Part shown: positions 51,981-60,597 of the stretch, piece by piece
Layout of the letters: each line of letters starts with the position of its first letter
How positions within the stretch are numbered: position 1 is the first letter of the stretch
Assembly: GCF_044142105.1 (NCBI RefSeq)
Contig: NZ_JBGTYM010000003.1
Location: forward strand, 248,001-312,000
Source of the DNA: Pseudogemmobacter sp044142105
Lineage (GTDB): Bacteria; Pseudomonadota; Alphaproteobacteria; Rhodobacterales; Rhodobacteraceae
Length of the DNA stretch: 64,000 nucleotides
Direction of reading: 5' to 3'
Program-made: the position numbers and the translations under genes
Notes under the pieces: model-generated
Databases searched by the model: none
What the model was told of the DNA's origin: nothing
What the model saw: the letters and a program-made list of their open reading frames with translations, nothing else

Positions 51981-53564
51981 ATGGAATTCGACTATATCGT
52001 GATTGGATCGGGAAGTGCTGGATCGGCCCTGACGGCCCGCCTTCTCGAGAAGGGCATGAAAGTGCTTCTGATAGAAGCGGGCAAGCGCGAGCGCATTCCT
52101 GTCACTCGCCTGCCCGCGGCTCTGATCCATACGGTTGGCAATCCCAGGTATGACTGGTGCTACAAAACCGAACCTGATCCGACCCGTGATGGACTGACCG
52201 AGTCCTGGCCCCGCGGCAAGGTTCCGGGCGGTTCGTCCGCAATAAACGGCATGATCTTCATTCGTGGTGCCAAGCACGATTACGACGCGTGGGAGAAGAT
52301 GGGCAACCCAGGCTGGGGCTGGAATGATGTCCTGCCTTATTTCCGCCGAATGGAAACTGCGGACAGCGACAAGGACAACGGCGTAAGAGGTGGCATGGGA
52401 CCGCAGCGGGTCTCTGCGCTGCGCTGGAAACATCCGGTATCCGAGATATTCCTCAAGAGCTTCATCGCTGCGGGCGCCACGTTCAATGACGACATGAACG
52501 GCGTATCGCATGAGGGCGTAGCCTGGAACCAGGGCTCGACCAACAAAGGGGTTCGCGCGTCAAGTTTCGACAGTTTCGTTCGCCCGAAGCTTGGAGATCC
52601 GAGGCTGAGGTTCATCGACGACACGTATGTCGAACGTCTGATCCTGAAAGACGGAAGAGCTACGGGTGTGGAGGCGGTTCAATCCGGGCAACGCGTAAGC
52701 TTTGCTGCCGGGCGCGGCGTCATATTGGCAGCTGGATCGATCAACTCGCCGCAGTTGTTGATGCTGTCCGGCATCGGCGATCCGGCGCAGCTGAAAAAAC
52801 ATGGCATCACGCCATTGGTGGACAGCCCCGATGTCGGCCGGAATCTTCTCGAGCATCCTGGTCTCTATGCGCTGGCCGAGATGAAGGTGCCCACCGCGAA
52901 CCGGATGGCCCGCCCCCTGCGGGGCGCTCTGGCGCTTGGCGAATGGCTGTTTCGGAAGCGTGGGGTGATGAGCGTTCCAACCGCCCAGTTGATCGCTTTC
53001 ATCAAGTCGCGACCGGAGCTGGAGCATACGGACCTGCAGTTCCACCTTTTTCCATTCGGGCTGGTGCAGGGCAAGACCAGGCTGGAAATTCCGAAGACGG
53101 ACCTCGTCACCATCCTGATGAATATCAATCATTCGAAAAGCACCGGCCATCTTGAACTGCGGACGGCTGACCCACGCGAGAAGGTGGCGATCTTTCCCAG
53201 GATGCTGGACCATCCTGACGATATCGAGACCTTGCTGCGCGGTATCGAATGGATTCGCCGTATCTGTTCGAAGCCGCCGTTTTCAAACGACATGCTGCGT
53301 TTCCTCGACCTGCCGCCCGAGGGCAGTTCGCGCGAGGAGGAGATCGCCTATTTGCGCCGTGCCACGGTGCCGTTCTACCATCCCATCGGGACTTGCCGCA
53401 TGGGGCCTGACGACAAGGCGGTGGTTCGCCCCGACCTGAAAGTGCGCGGGGTAGAGGGGCTATGGGTCGCCGATGCCTCGGTCATGCCGCGGCACATCTC
53501 GGGAAATACCAACGCCACGGCCATCATGATCGGCGACAAGGCCGCGGATCTGATCCACGCCTGA
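51981..53564 (+). CDS. GMC-family FAD alcohol oxidoreductase
   Basis: 527 residues. It shows the FAD fold DYIVIGSGSAGSALTARLLE near residue 4, the GMC signature PRGKVPGGSSAINGMIFIRG near residue 78, the second signature GSINSPQLLMLSGIGD near 255, and catalytic His in FYHPIGTCRMG near 470 with Asn in GNTNATAIMIG. It oxidises a primary alcohol to an aldehyde. Together with the aldehyde dehydrogenase and AraC gene it resembles alcohol or polyether-oxidising operons; the substrate is unknown. Confidence 0.9.
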   Translation: MEFDYIVIGSGSAGSALTARLLEKGMKVLLIEAGKRERIPVTRLPAALIHTVGNPRYDWCYKTEPDPTRDGLTESWPRGKVPGGSSAINGMIFIRGAKHDYDAWEKMGNPGWGWNDVLPYFRRMETADSDKDNGVRGGMGPQRVSALRWKHPVSEIFLKSFIAAGATFNDDMNGVSHEGVAWNQGSTNKGVRASSFDSFVRPKLGDPRLRFIDDTYVERLILKDGRATGVEAVQSGQRVSFAAGRGVILAAGSINSPQLLMLSGIGDPAQLKKHGITPLVDSPDVGRNLLEHPGLYALAEMKVPTANRMARPLRGALALGEWLFRKRGVMSVPTAQLIAFIKSRPELEHTDLQFHLFPFGLVQGKTRLEIPKTDLVTILMNINHSKSTGHLELRTADPREKVAIFPRMLDHPDDIETLLRGIEWIRRICSKPPFSNDMLRFLDLPPEGSSREEEIAYLRRATVPFYHPIGTCRMGPDDKAVVRPDLKVRGVEGLWVADASVMPRHISGNTNATAIMIGDKAADLIHA

Positions 53565-53708
53565 CGCCGCGCCGGTAGGGGCGGGGTTCGCTCGGCCGTA
53601 CCAAAAGCCTGACTGCACCGGCACTCCCTGTGCCCGCGCCCACTTCTCGCCCCTGCGCCCCCGTCGGGACGCAGACCAATGCTTCACGTTCAAAGGGTCG
53701 GTTCTGAC

Positions 53709-55142
53709 ATGACGTATTTTTCGGAACTCTTTATCGGTGGCCGTCGTGTCACCTCGACCACCGTTCGGATCATCGAGGTCCGGTCACCTTATGACGGTAC
53801 AGTCGTGGGCACCGCCCCGCTGGCAGGCCCCGCGGATATCGACCTTGCGGTCGCCGAGGCCCGCCGGGCCTTCGATCATGGACCTTGGCCGCGCCTGCCG
53901 GTCGAAGAGCGCATCCGGATAATCGAACGGTTCCATGCCTTGTACGAAGCCCGCTCGGACGAATTCGCCCGGTTGACGACACGCGAGATGGGTGCCCCGC
54001 ACTGGTTCACGCAAGCCATCCGCAGCCTTATCACCAACCAGAGCCACGCCTTCTTCAAAGCTGCGCGCGGCTATCCCTGGGAAGACCGCCGCGACGGTTT
54101 CCCTTCGGGCAAGGGTCTGTGGCTGCGCGAGCCAGTGGGCGTGGTCGCTGCGATCATTCCATGGAATGCCCCGCATCAGGTGGCACTCGGCAAATTATAT
54201 CCTGCCTTGATCGCCGGCTGTACCGTCGTGCTGAAACTGGCCGAGGAAACAGCGGTGGACGGCCAGTTCCTGGGCGAGCTTTTCACCGAGGCCGGCCTGC
54301 CCGAAGGTGTGCTGAGTGTCGTCGCCGCCGACAGAGAGACCAGCGAACGACTGATCACGCATTCTGGCATCGACAAGATCGGCTTTACCGGATCGACCGC
54401 TGTGGGGCGGCGCATTGCCGGTCTGGGTGGAGCGTTGCTGAAACGGGTCAGCCTGGAATTGGGCGGCAAATCCGCGGCCATCGTCCTCGACGACGCGGAC
54501 CTGGAGGCGACGGTTGCGGCGCTGAAATACCGGTCCTTCCCCAACAACGGGCAGGTCTGTGTGGCACAGACGCGCATTCTGGTGCCGCGCCGCCGCCAAT
54601 CGGAATATGCCGAGGCGATGGTGGCGATGATACAGGATATGACCATCGGTGACCCCAGCGACGACGCGACTTTCCTTGGACCGGTCGTCTCGGAACGCCA
54701 ACGGTTGCGGATCATCGACTATATCTGCCAAGCCGAAGCGGAAGGCATTCGCATTGCGATCGGTGGCAGCGGGATGCCGGATGGCATGAACCATGGAAAC
54801 TTCATTCGCCCGACTTTGTTCGCCGACGTCGACAACAGTGCCCGGATCGCCCAAGAAGAGATATTTGGTCCGGTGGTCTGCATGATCCCCTATGATAGCG
54901 AGGAAGAGGCCGTGGCCTTGGCCAACGCGTCAGAATACGGCTTGGCCGGATCGGTCTGGACGCCCGACGCACAACGGGCCGAGGCCATTGCCCGAAACGT
55001 CCGGACGGGAACCATGACGCATGGAAACGCCGCGATCGACCTGCTGTCGCCATTCGGCGGCTTCAAGCAAAGCGGCATCGGCCGCGAGTTCGGCTCCGAA
55101 GGGATCAACCACTATATCGAACACAAGACGATAGCGCTTTAG
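53709..55142 (+). CDS. NAD-dependent aldehyde dehydrogenase
   Basis: 477-residue aldehyde dehydrogenase. The substrate-binding PWNAPHQVALGKL region is near 157, the NAD-binding GFTGSTAVGRRIA segment near 230, catalytic Glu in LELGGKSAAIV near 256, and catalytic Cys in NNGQVCVAQTR near 290. It oxidises the aldehyde made by the GMC enzyme upstream to an acid. The ATG at 53709 gives the family N-terminus; the frame is open from 53679. Confidence 0.9.
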   Translation: MTYFSELFIGGRRVTSTTVRIIEVRSPYDGTVVGTAPLAGPADIDLAVAEARRAFDHGPWPRLPVEERIRIIERFHALYEARSDEFARLTTREMGAPHWFTQAIRSLITNQSHAFFKAARGYPWEDRRDGFPSGKGLWLREPVGVVAAIIPWNAPHQVALGKLYPALIAGCTVVLKLAEETAVDGQFLGELFTEAGLPEGVLSVVAADRETSERLITHSGIDKIGFTGSTAVGRRIAGLGGALLKRVSLELGGKSAAIVLDDADLEATVAALKYRSFPNNGQVCVAQTRILVPRRRQSEYAEAMVAMIQDMTIGDPSDDATFLGPVVSERQRLRIIDYICQAEAEGIRIAIGGSGMPDGMNHGNFIRPTLFADVDNSARIAQEEIFGPVVCMIPYDSEEEAVALANASEYGLAGSVWTPDAQRAEAIARNVRTGTMTHGNAAIDLLSPFGGFKQSGIGREFGSEGINHYIEHKTIAL

Positions 55143-55302
55143 GTCGCGCAGAGCGCTGGTCTGCCACCGGCAAGTCCGGAGCGGTTCAATGGCCTGCGGG
55201 CCAGTCAAGCTGCAGAAGGAAAGGTGGTCGGAGGTCCAGAGAGAAGCTTCTTGCTAGCCTATCCCGGCGGAACAAGGTCCACTTCGGCCCCGCCTCTCGC
55301 GG

Positions 55303-55434
55303 TCAGCGGATGGCACCCTTCGGCACCGCCTTCACGCAAGGGGCCGCGTTGAGGTTGTCATGCGTCGCGATACCCAGAAAATGAGCCACAAACTCCAGCG
55401 CGGCCAGGTCGAAATCAACCACTCGTAATTTCAT
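55303..55434 (-). CDS. Possible 43-residue ORF in a gene-poor gap
   Basis: MKLRVVDFDLAALEFVAHFL at the start, with GAGGA five bases upstream of the ATG at 55434. No family is recognised and no neighbour supports it. The gap 55143-55887 contains nothing else I can support; the stretch before the methyltransferase is AT-richer and could hold its promoter. Confidence 0.25.
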   Translation of the reverse strand: MKLRVVDFDLAALEFVAHFLGIATHDNLNAAPCVKAVPKGAIR

Positions 55435-55887
55435 TGCGTCCTCAAGAGGATTGAACCCAATCGATTCGCATCCTTGTCGTCCAGAATTGGGGTTAGATTT
55501 TGTCGGATCAGCGCCATCTGCGCCCAAGGCCTGCTACATTTTGCCGCGAAAATGCCACAGTTCTTCCTGTCGATCCGCGCGGGATAGCGGGCGAATCGAC
55601 CCGTCTCAACGGCTCGATCATGCCTGGGTGCATCGGCGCTCTTCCGCCCGGACACTGAACGATCCCACTACAATTAGAGATTGTTCTTCAGTCATAGGCA
55701 GATTTGGTAGCAAGCATCGACCCGATAGGCGTGATCGTCGGTCATCGATGTCGTCACACAACCTAAGGCATATCCGCGGCGCATGGGGCTCTCCGGCTGA
55801 AACATTGAGGGCATGTCAGACGCACTGTTTCCGAAACCCCTTGCAATGTGAGCTTCGAAGGTTAACTTATTGATAACTTAAGAAGTC

Positions 55888-56700
55888 ATGCAGACGTCCG
55901 CTGCCAATCAATGTTGGAGTCGTTCTCCTATGTGGTCAGGTGCCAGTGTCGAGGGGGCCAGGTCAAAGACGCGCCACATCGCAAGTCCTGCGGGTCGGCG
56001 CGACCGTGTTGACTGGAGCTCGTACGCGAGAGCCTATGATTTGCTGTCAGAGCACAACCCTGAGTATAGGGCGCTCTTGAGCAACTTTGCGGCATTCCTC
56101 GAAACGATCGAGGCGCCGCGTGTGATCTATGACATCGGTGGCGGCACCGGGAACTATAGCCAGATCGCGGCGCGTGCTTTCCGCGGCAGCGAGATCCATC
56201 TTGTCGAGCCCGACGCAGGCATGATCGGAGCGGCGAAAGCTAAACTGGCTGACTACGCAAACATCCACTACGAGTCCTGCCCCTTCGAAGAGATTGATGC
56301 CACGGGCACGGCTGATCTGGTGGTCTGCGTGCATGCGATCTACACGATGCCGTCGCCCAAGCAGCGGATCGCTGATCTGCGGCGGATGCTTCGTCCGGGC
56401 GGCTGGCTCTATCTCGTCGACATTGGCCGCTACATCGACGTAAGTGACTGGCGCAGATATCTGTTTGCCGCTCTCAGGAAAGAGCATGGTCTGGCCGGTG
56501 CGCTGCGGATTCTGTGGCAGGGTCGCGAAATCAGCAAGCAGAACAAGGCAATTTTCGAGGCGCAGAAAAAGGGTGTCTACTGGACCCATACCGAGGCTGA
56601 GCTTGCCGCGGACGTCATTGCTGCGGGGTTCGACATCGTAGAACAGAAATCGGTGTATCGCGGGTACAGCGACCTCCTCATATGCCGGCCGAGACCGTAG
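55888..56700 (+). CDS. SAM-dependent methyltransferase (class I)
   Basis: 270 residues; the first 40 are basic and poorly conserved-looking, so the start may be later. Motif I is VIYDIGGGTGNYSQIA near residue 78-93, the acidic ribose-binding residue lies in IHLVEPDAGMI, motif IV in ADLVVCVHAIYTMPSP, and RRMLRPGGWLYLVDIG follows. The substrate is unknown. It is 22 bases upstream of the FeeM-like gene and likely cotranscribed, so it may modify an acylated product or precursor. Confidence 0.82.
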   Translation: MQTSAANQCWSRSPMWSGASVEGARSKTRHIASPAGRRDRVDWSSYARAYDLLSEHNPEYRALLSNFAAFLETIEAPRVIYDIGGGTGNYSQIAARAFRGSEIHLVEPDAGMIGAAKAKLADYANIHYESCPFEEIDATGTADLVVCVHAIYTMPSPKQRIADLRRMLRPGGWLYLVDIGRYIDVSDWRRYLFAALRKEHGLAGALRILWQGREISKQNKAIFEAQKKGVYWTHTEAELAADVIAAGFDIVEQKSVYRGYSDLLICRPRP

Positions 56701-56722
56701 AAGCGCCGGGACAAGCAAGCCG

Positions 56723-57415
56723 ATGTTGAATTCACAAGCTTACGAGGCGTTGACGCACTGCCGCTACAAGGTTGCGACCAGCGGTGATGACCTGGAGGCG
56801 ATCCTTCGGTTGCGATACAAAAGCTATCGCGCGGAAGGCCTGATTGCCGATAACGAGCGTCTGATCATGACGGACGCCTTCGATGAGACGCCGAACTGCG
56901 TCCATGTCGCGATCGAGGTGGACGGTGCGCTTGTGGCGGCGATGCGGCTGCACCTTCTCTCTGAACTCTCGCTTCTGTCGCCGACGCTGGAAGTGTTCCC
57001 CGAGCTGCTAGCCGATCTGAAGGCTGGGCAGACGGCGCTTGACCCGACCCGCTTCGCGATCGATCCGGCCTCCCGCAAGAGCCGCGTGCCCCTGCACTTT
57101 CTGGCCCTGCGCATCCCGTTCCTTGCCGCCATGTTCTATGATGTGGACCTGGCCTTCGCGTCGTTGCGGACGGAGCATATCCCGTTCTACCGGCGATACC
57201 TCGGCTATGAACTGGTCATCCCTGCCCGCAGATACCCTGAGCTGAAGAAACCCCTTCATCTCCTGGTCGCCAAGTTCCGCGACCAGCGCGACACGGTTCT
57301 GGCGCGGACGCCGATCTTCGGTCCGGTAAGCGAAATTCCGCAAGCCAACATCGCCTTTCCGTCGCTTGAAGGGGCTTATGCCCCGTCCCGCAAAGGTCGT
57401 TCCGCAGCGGCCTGA
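56723..57415 (+). CDS. N-acyl amino acid synthase FeeM-like / LuxI-related acyltransferase
   Basis: 230 residues of the GNAT-like acyltransferase fold. The N-terminal LRLRYKSYRAEGLI (near residue 28) and the conserved acidic/basic pattern of LuxI/FeeM proteins are seen, then VAIEVDGALVAAMRLHL, and a C-terminal DPTRFAIDPASRK region. FeeM-type enzymes move acyl groups from acyl carrier protein to amino acids such as tyrosine. The acceptor here cannot be told. It lies between a methyltransferase and a histidine kinase. Confidence 0.7.
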   Translation: MLNSQAYEALTHCRYKVATSGDDLEAILRLRYKSYRAEGLIADNERLIMTDAFDETPNCVHVAIEVDGALVAAMRLHLLSELSLLSPTLEVFPELLADLKAGQTALDPTRFAIDPASRKSRVPLHFLALRIPFLAAMFYDVDLAFASLRTEHIPFYRRYLGYELVIPARRYPELKKPLHLLVAKFRDQRDTVLARTPIFGPVSEIPQANIAFPSLEGAYAPSRKGRSAAA

Positions 57416-57623
57416 TCAGCGCGCCGCCCGCCCCGCGGCCGCCACAAAGCTATGTCGGCGCCACAGGCTGTACCCGGTTCGGAACGTTGCCGCGCCCGGC
57501 CCGCGTCTCGTGTTTTCAAGGTCGAAGGCGCGCGAGGAAGCCCTGCCTTCCGCCTGCTTCTGGCCGATTTTTTGACATATTGATGCGATAGGAGTGAATG
57601 CCACGGAGGTGTCAGAGGCACAC

Positions 57624-59099
57624 ATGATTAGTCTGAAGACGTTCTGGGCAGCCTGGGAGCATTGGCTCGACCCGAACGGTCGTGAGAAACAGATCAAGGA
57701 TTACGTGGTCCTCCTCAATCAGCTGGTCTGGCAACGCCAGGCGAGCTTTTTCGCTGCGGCCATGCTAGCGGCGATCTATTTTGACCCCATCTCGACCATG
57801 TCTGCCTACCTGCTGGTCGTGCTGACCGAAGTTCTTGACGTGATGCTTGGACGCAAATCCAAGGCATGGGATGGAAACGATCCGGTTGTCGGTCGCGAGA
57901 TCCTGATACACATCGTGCTGAACACCGCCATCAGCGCCTTGGCGATAAGTGTCTTTGTCATCAACATCGCCGTTCAGCAGACCTCTGGAGGGCATTTCAC
58001 GCCATTGTTCTTCCTGTTCTCGGCCTCGCTGTTTGCCGCCATGTATAACAGCCTGATGCCGGGCATCCTGATGCTGCGCCTTTCGATATACAGTTGCGCA
58101 TTCCTCTTCATCGCGCTTCTGGACATCGTCCTTTACTCGCCCCCCCTCAGCTCGCCTGTCTGGCTCGAGTTCTTCACGATCATCTTCGTATTGTATTTCC
58201 TGATCGATACTTCCGTGAAATTTTACGTCGGGTATCGGGACCGCGTACATCAGATGAAGTTGATCAATGAGGAAAACCAGCGAACCAGAGCCGCATTGGA
58301 GGTGAAGTCGCAATTCCTTGCCACCGTCAGTCACGAACTGCGTACCCCGTTGACCTCGATCATGGGGGGGCTTGATCTTGTCAACAGCGGGGTCCTTGGT
58401 GAGGTGCCTGCGAACCTGCAGCCGATCATTCGCATAGCGGCGAAGAACGGGCATCAGCTTGGAAAGCTGATCGACGATCTGCTGGATCTGCAAAAGATCG
58501 AAGCCGACGAAATGGTGTTCGATTTCAAGATGATCGACGCCAACGAGTTGGTGTCCGAGGCCGTCGAGTCAACCTCTGGATATGCCGAGAAGCTGGGGAT
58601 CCAGGTCACGACGCTTCCCTATGCGGGCGACTGCCGGTTCGAGGGCGACCGAGGCCGCGTGATGCAAGTGATGAATAACTTGCTGTCGAACGCGCTTAAG
58701 TTCTCGTCCCACGGCGGCACTGTAAAGGTGCAAGTGGACTCCATGTCCGACCGTATCCGGATTTCCGTCCATGACCACGGCGTGGGCATCCCCAAAGATG
58801 CCGAGGAACGCGTCTTTGGCAGATTCAGCCAGGTGGATTCTTCCGATGTGCGGAAGGTCGGCGGCACCGGCCTTGGCCTTCACATATCCAAGCAAATCGT
58901 AGAGCGCCACAAGGGCAAGATCGGATATGTCAGCGAGCTTGGTGTGGGCTCTGTGTTCTTTATCGAATTCGACCGGGCGACCGAGCCAGGCAAAGTGGAT
59001 GCGGGACTCCGGCAGGTCGCAGAATTGGCCGAATGCAGCAAAGTCGCGCAATCAACATCCTGGAGACCAGACGCAAGGATCGCCAAATCCAGAACATGA
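57624..59099 (+). CDS. Membrane-bound sensor histidine kinase
   Basis: 491 residues. Residues 38-205 have five or six hydrophobic membrane segments and little periplasmic sequence, so the input is probably sensed in the membrane. The HisKA box is FLATVSHELRTPL with the phospho-accepting His at 237; the ATPase domain has NLLSNALKF, DHGVGIP and GTGLGLHISK motifs. GAGG before the ATG at 57624 is better placed than the GTG at 57594. No response regulator is adjacent, so the partner is elsewhere. Confidence 0.87.
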   Translation: MISLKTFWAAWEHWLDPNGREKQIKDYVVLLNQLVWQRQASFFAAAMLAAIYFDPISTMSAYLLVVLTEVLDVMLGRKSKAWDGNDPVVGREILIHIVLNTAISALAISVFVINIAVQQTSGGHFTPLFFLFSASLFAAMYNSLMPGILMLRLSIYSCAFLFIALLDIVLYSPPLSSPVWLEFFTIIFVLYFLIDTSVKFYVGYRDRVHQMKLINEENQRTRAALEVKSQFLATVSHELRTPLTSIMGGLDLVNSGVLGEVPANLQPIIRIAAKNGHQLGKLIDDLLDLQKIEADEMVFDFKMIDANELVSEAVESTSGYAEKLGIQVTTLPYAGDCRFEGDRGRVMQVMNNLLSNALKFSSHGGTVKVQVDSMSDRIRISVHDHGVGIPKDAEERVFGRFSQVDSSDVRKVGGTGLGLHISKQIVERHKGKIGYVSELGVGSVFFIEFDRATEPGKVDAGLRQVAELAECSKVAQSTSWRPDARIAKSRT

Positions 59100-59129
59100 A
59101 GGAGAGGTCATGTCGACAAATGGCGTGGC

Positions 59130-59470
59130 CAGAGGCGGATAGACGTGAGGTCAATGAGGCCAAGGACGCTTCCCCGTCTTTTTATAACGGGTCACACTCG
59201 CCGGGCATTCTTGAGCTTTTTTAAGCAGCGCCGACGAGCTTTCGCAAGCGCTGCAGCGCACGGTCCAGGGCGATCCGCTTCTTGCGCATCGGGATCACCG
59301 GCAGCGCGTTTCGTATATCTAGGGCTGCCTGATGCTGCTTGCGTCATGGCCGCTATCCGCCAGAAACGGCCCGGGCAGGGCAGATTGTCCGCCATGAGCA
59401 GGTCGAAGCCGAGGGACTCGGATATCTGACCCGGACCGATTCCCGTCCTTCTGCGCGGGCCGCGTGCATG
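59130..59470 (-). mobile_element. Decayed IS5-like transposase remnant
   Basis: On the minus strand pieces of an IS5-group DDE transposase are recognisable in shifting frames: LLMADNLPCPG, then FLADSGHDA (catalytic Asp region), ALDRALQRLRKL and LKKLKNARRV. Frameshifts and stops separate them, so it is inactive. The gap 59100-59653 holds nothing else I can support. Confidence 0.6.
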
Positions 59471-59653
59471 GACGCGGAGATCGATCTTGGTCGCGAAGCT
59501 GCCGCGAAAAGGGCGGCACCCCTGCCGCGTCAGCCTCCTCCAGCGCCCGTTGCCTGACGGTGGGCGCGGATCGTGCCAGAAGCGAAGTTGATCTTCGCTT
59601 GACCGCAGCTGTTCGGCGCCTCATCGAGTTTCGGGGTCGGGCCCGCTGGAAGC

Positions 59654-60046
59654 CTATTCGAATTGCGGGTCGATCTGGACGCGGTAGCCATTCACCAGGC
59701 GGTTGGTCTCGTTCGCCATGCCGACAACGCCCATCAGCTCGCCGAACATCTCGGGGGTCATGCCGGCCTTTTGCGCCGCCGCCGTATGGCTTGCGATGCA
59801 GTAGCCACAATTGTTGGTGACAGAGACGGCCAGATAGACCATCTCCTTCACCACCGGGTCCAGCGCCCCCGGCGCCATCACTTCCTTGACGCTTTCCCAG
59901 GTCCGCTTCAGACCCTTGGGGTCATTGGCCAAGAGCTTCCAGAAGTTGTTCACATCCTTCAAGCCACGCGAGACCATGATGTCGTCATAGACAGCTTTCA
60001 CCTCGGGCGAGGCGTCGCGATAGTCGATCGGTTGGGGACGGGCCAT
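59654..60046 (-). CDS. Carboxymuconolactone decarboxylase / AhpD-like protein
   Basis: 130 residues. The redox pair CGYCIASH near residue 83-90 (CxxC with the following His) is the AhpD/CMD signature, preceded by MVYLAVSVTNN and followed by a helical C-terminus. It may be a peroxidase-type helper or detoxify reactive species. AGGAGG sits just upstream of the ATG at 60046; the frame stays open to 60154 without a better start. A shared operator lies 41 bases upstream. Confidence 0.82.
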   Translation of the reverse strand: MARPQPIDYRDASPEVKAVYDDIMVSRGLKDVNNFWKLLANDPKGLKRTWESVKEVMAPGALDPVVKEMVYLAVSVTNNCGYCIASHTAAAQKAGMTPEMFGELMGVVGMANETNRLVNGYRVQIDPQFE

Positions 60047-60086
60047 GTCTTCCTCCTGTGAACTCAATCCGTTGAGCCTGAGGAAT

Positions 60087-60113
60087 TGCATTCTATATGT
60101 CAATATGGCATGC
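60087..60113. promoter_or_regulatory. Shared operator copy A (AhpD-like gene side)
   Basis: Begins TGCATTC and ends GCATGC over 27 bases; outer arms TTGCAT and ATGCAA form an inverted repeat. 19 of 27 positions match copy B at 60533-60559, so one regulator probably controls both divergent genes. A CTCAA-N4-TTGAG repeat lies at 60063-60076. Confidence 0.5.
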
Positions 60114-60532
60114 AATTTTACTGCCGAGCGGCTCATGCCTCCGCGCGATGACATCGCCTATCTACGCCGCCGCCCTGATGTTCAAGCGCGCGACGGCCGA
60201 GCGATTGCGCTACAAGACCACGCCCGCCCGCGAGGGCCCGGCGGTTCTGATCCATGCTGCGGTGGGTCGGGCACCTCCTGACCGCCTGGCTTAAGGCCAG
60301 CGGCTGCCCGGGCGTGCAACTCCTGAGGCGCGGCGCGGCGCATCACAGGGCCGATCGTCCTTCAGGCCTGAAGGGCGCGAATCCCTCTGCCAGCCGACAG
60401 ATTCACGGCCTGCCTCGTCTAATCCGAGCGACAGAATTCCCTGGAACCTGCTGGTCGTGGAACATAACCCCTGTTGTCCTCTGATTTTCCAGCACAGAGC
60501 GTTCGAAGTTTCGGTATGATAAAAATAAAAAT

Positions 60533-60559
60533 TGCATACAAAAAATTCATATCGCATGC
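60533..60559. promoter_or_regulatory. Shared operator copy B (lyase/TAXI operon side)
   Basis: Begins TGCATAC and ends GCATGC over 27 bases, matching copy A at 60087-60113 in 19 of 27 positions and lying 38 bases before the lyase start. The motif resembles half-sites used by GntR-type repressors. The rest of 60114-60532 contains only a 16-bp palindrome (60359-60374) and no gene that I can support. Confidence 0.5.
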
Positions 60560-60597
60560 TGATCAGGCCAAGAGCCCTACATAGACTCGGAGTGCCG

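Noticed and set aside
60146..60293. Short plus-strand frame (MTSPIYAAALMFKRATAERL at its start)
   Set aside because: No ribosome site of note, no homology recognised, and it lies in a regulatory gap; could be a gene remnant but cannot be supported.
60359..60374. Perfect palindrome CCTTCAGGCCTGAAGG
   Set aside because: Noted, but it has no second copy, no T-run and no clear relation to a promoter; chance is possible in high-GC DNA.
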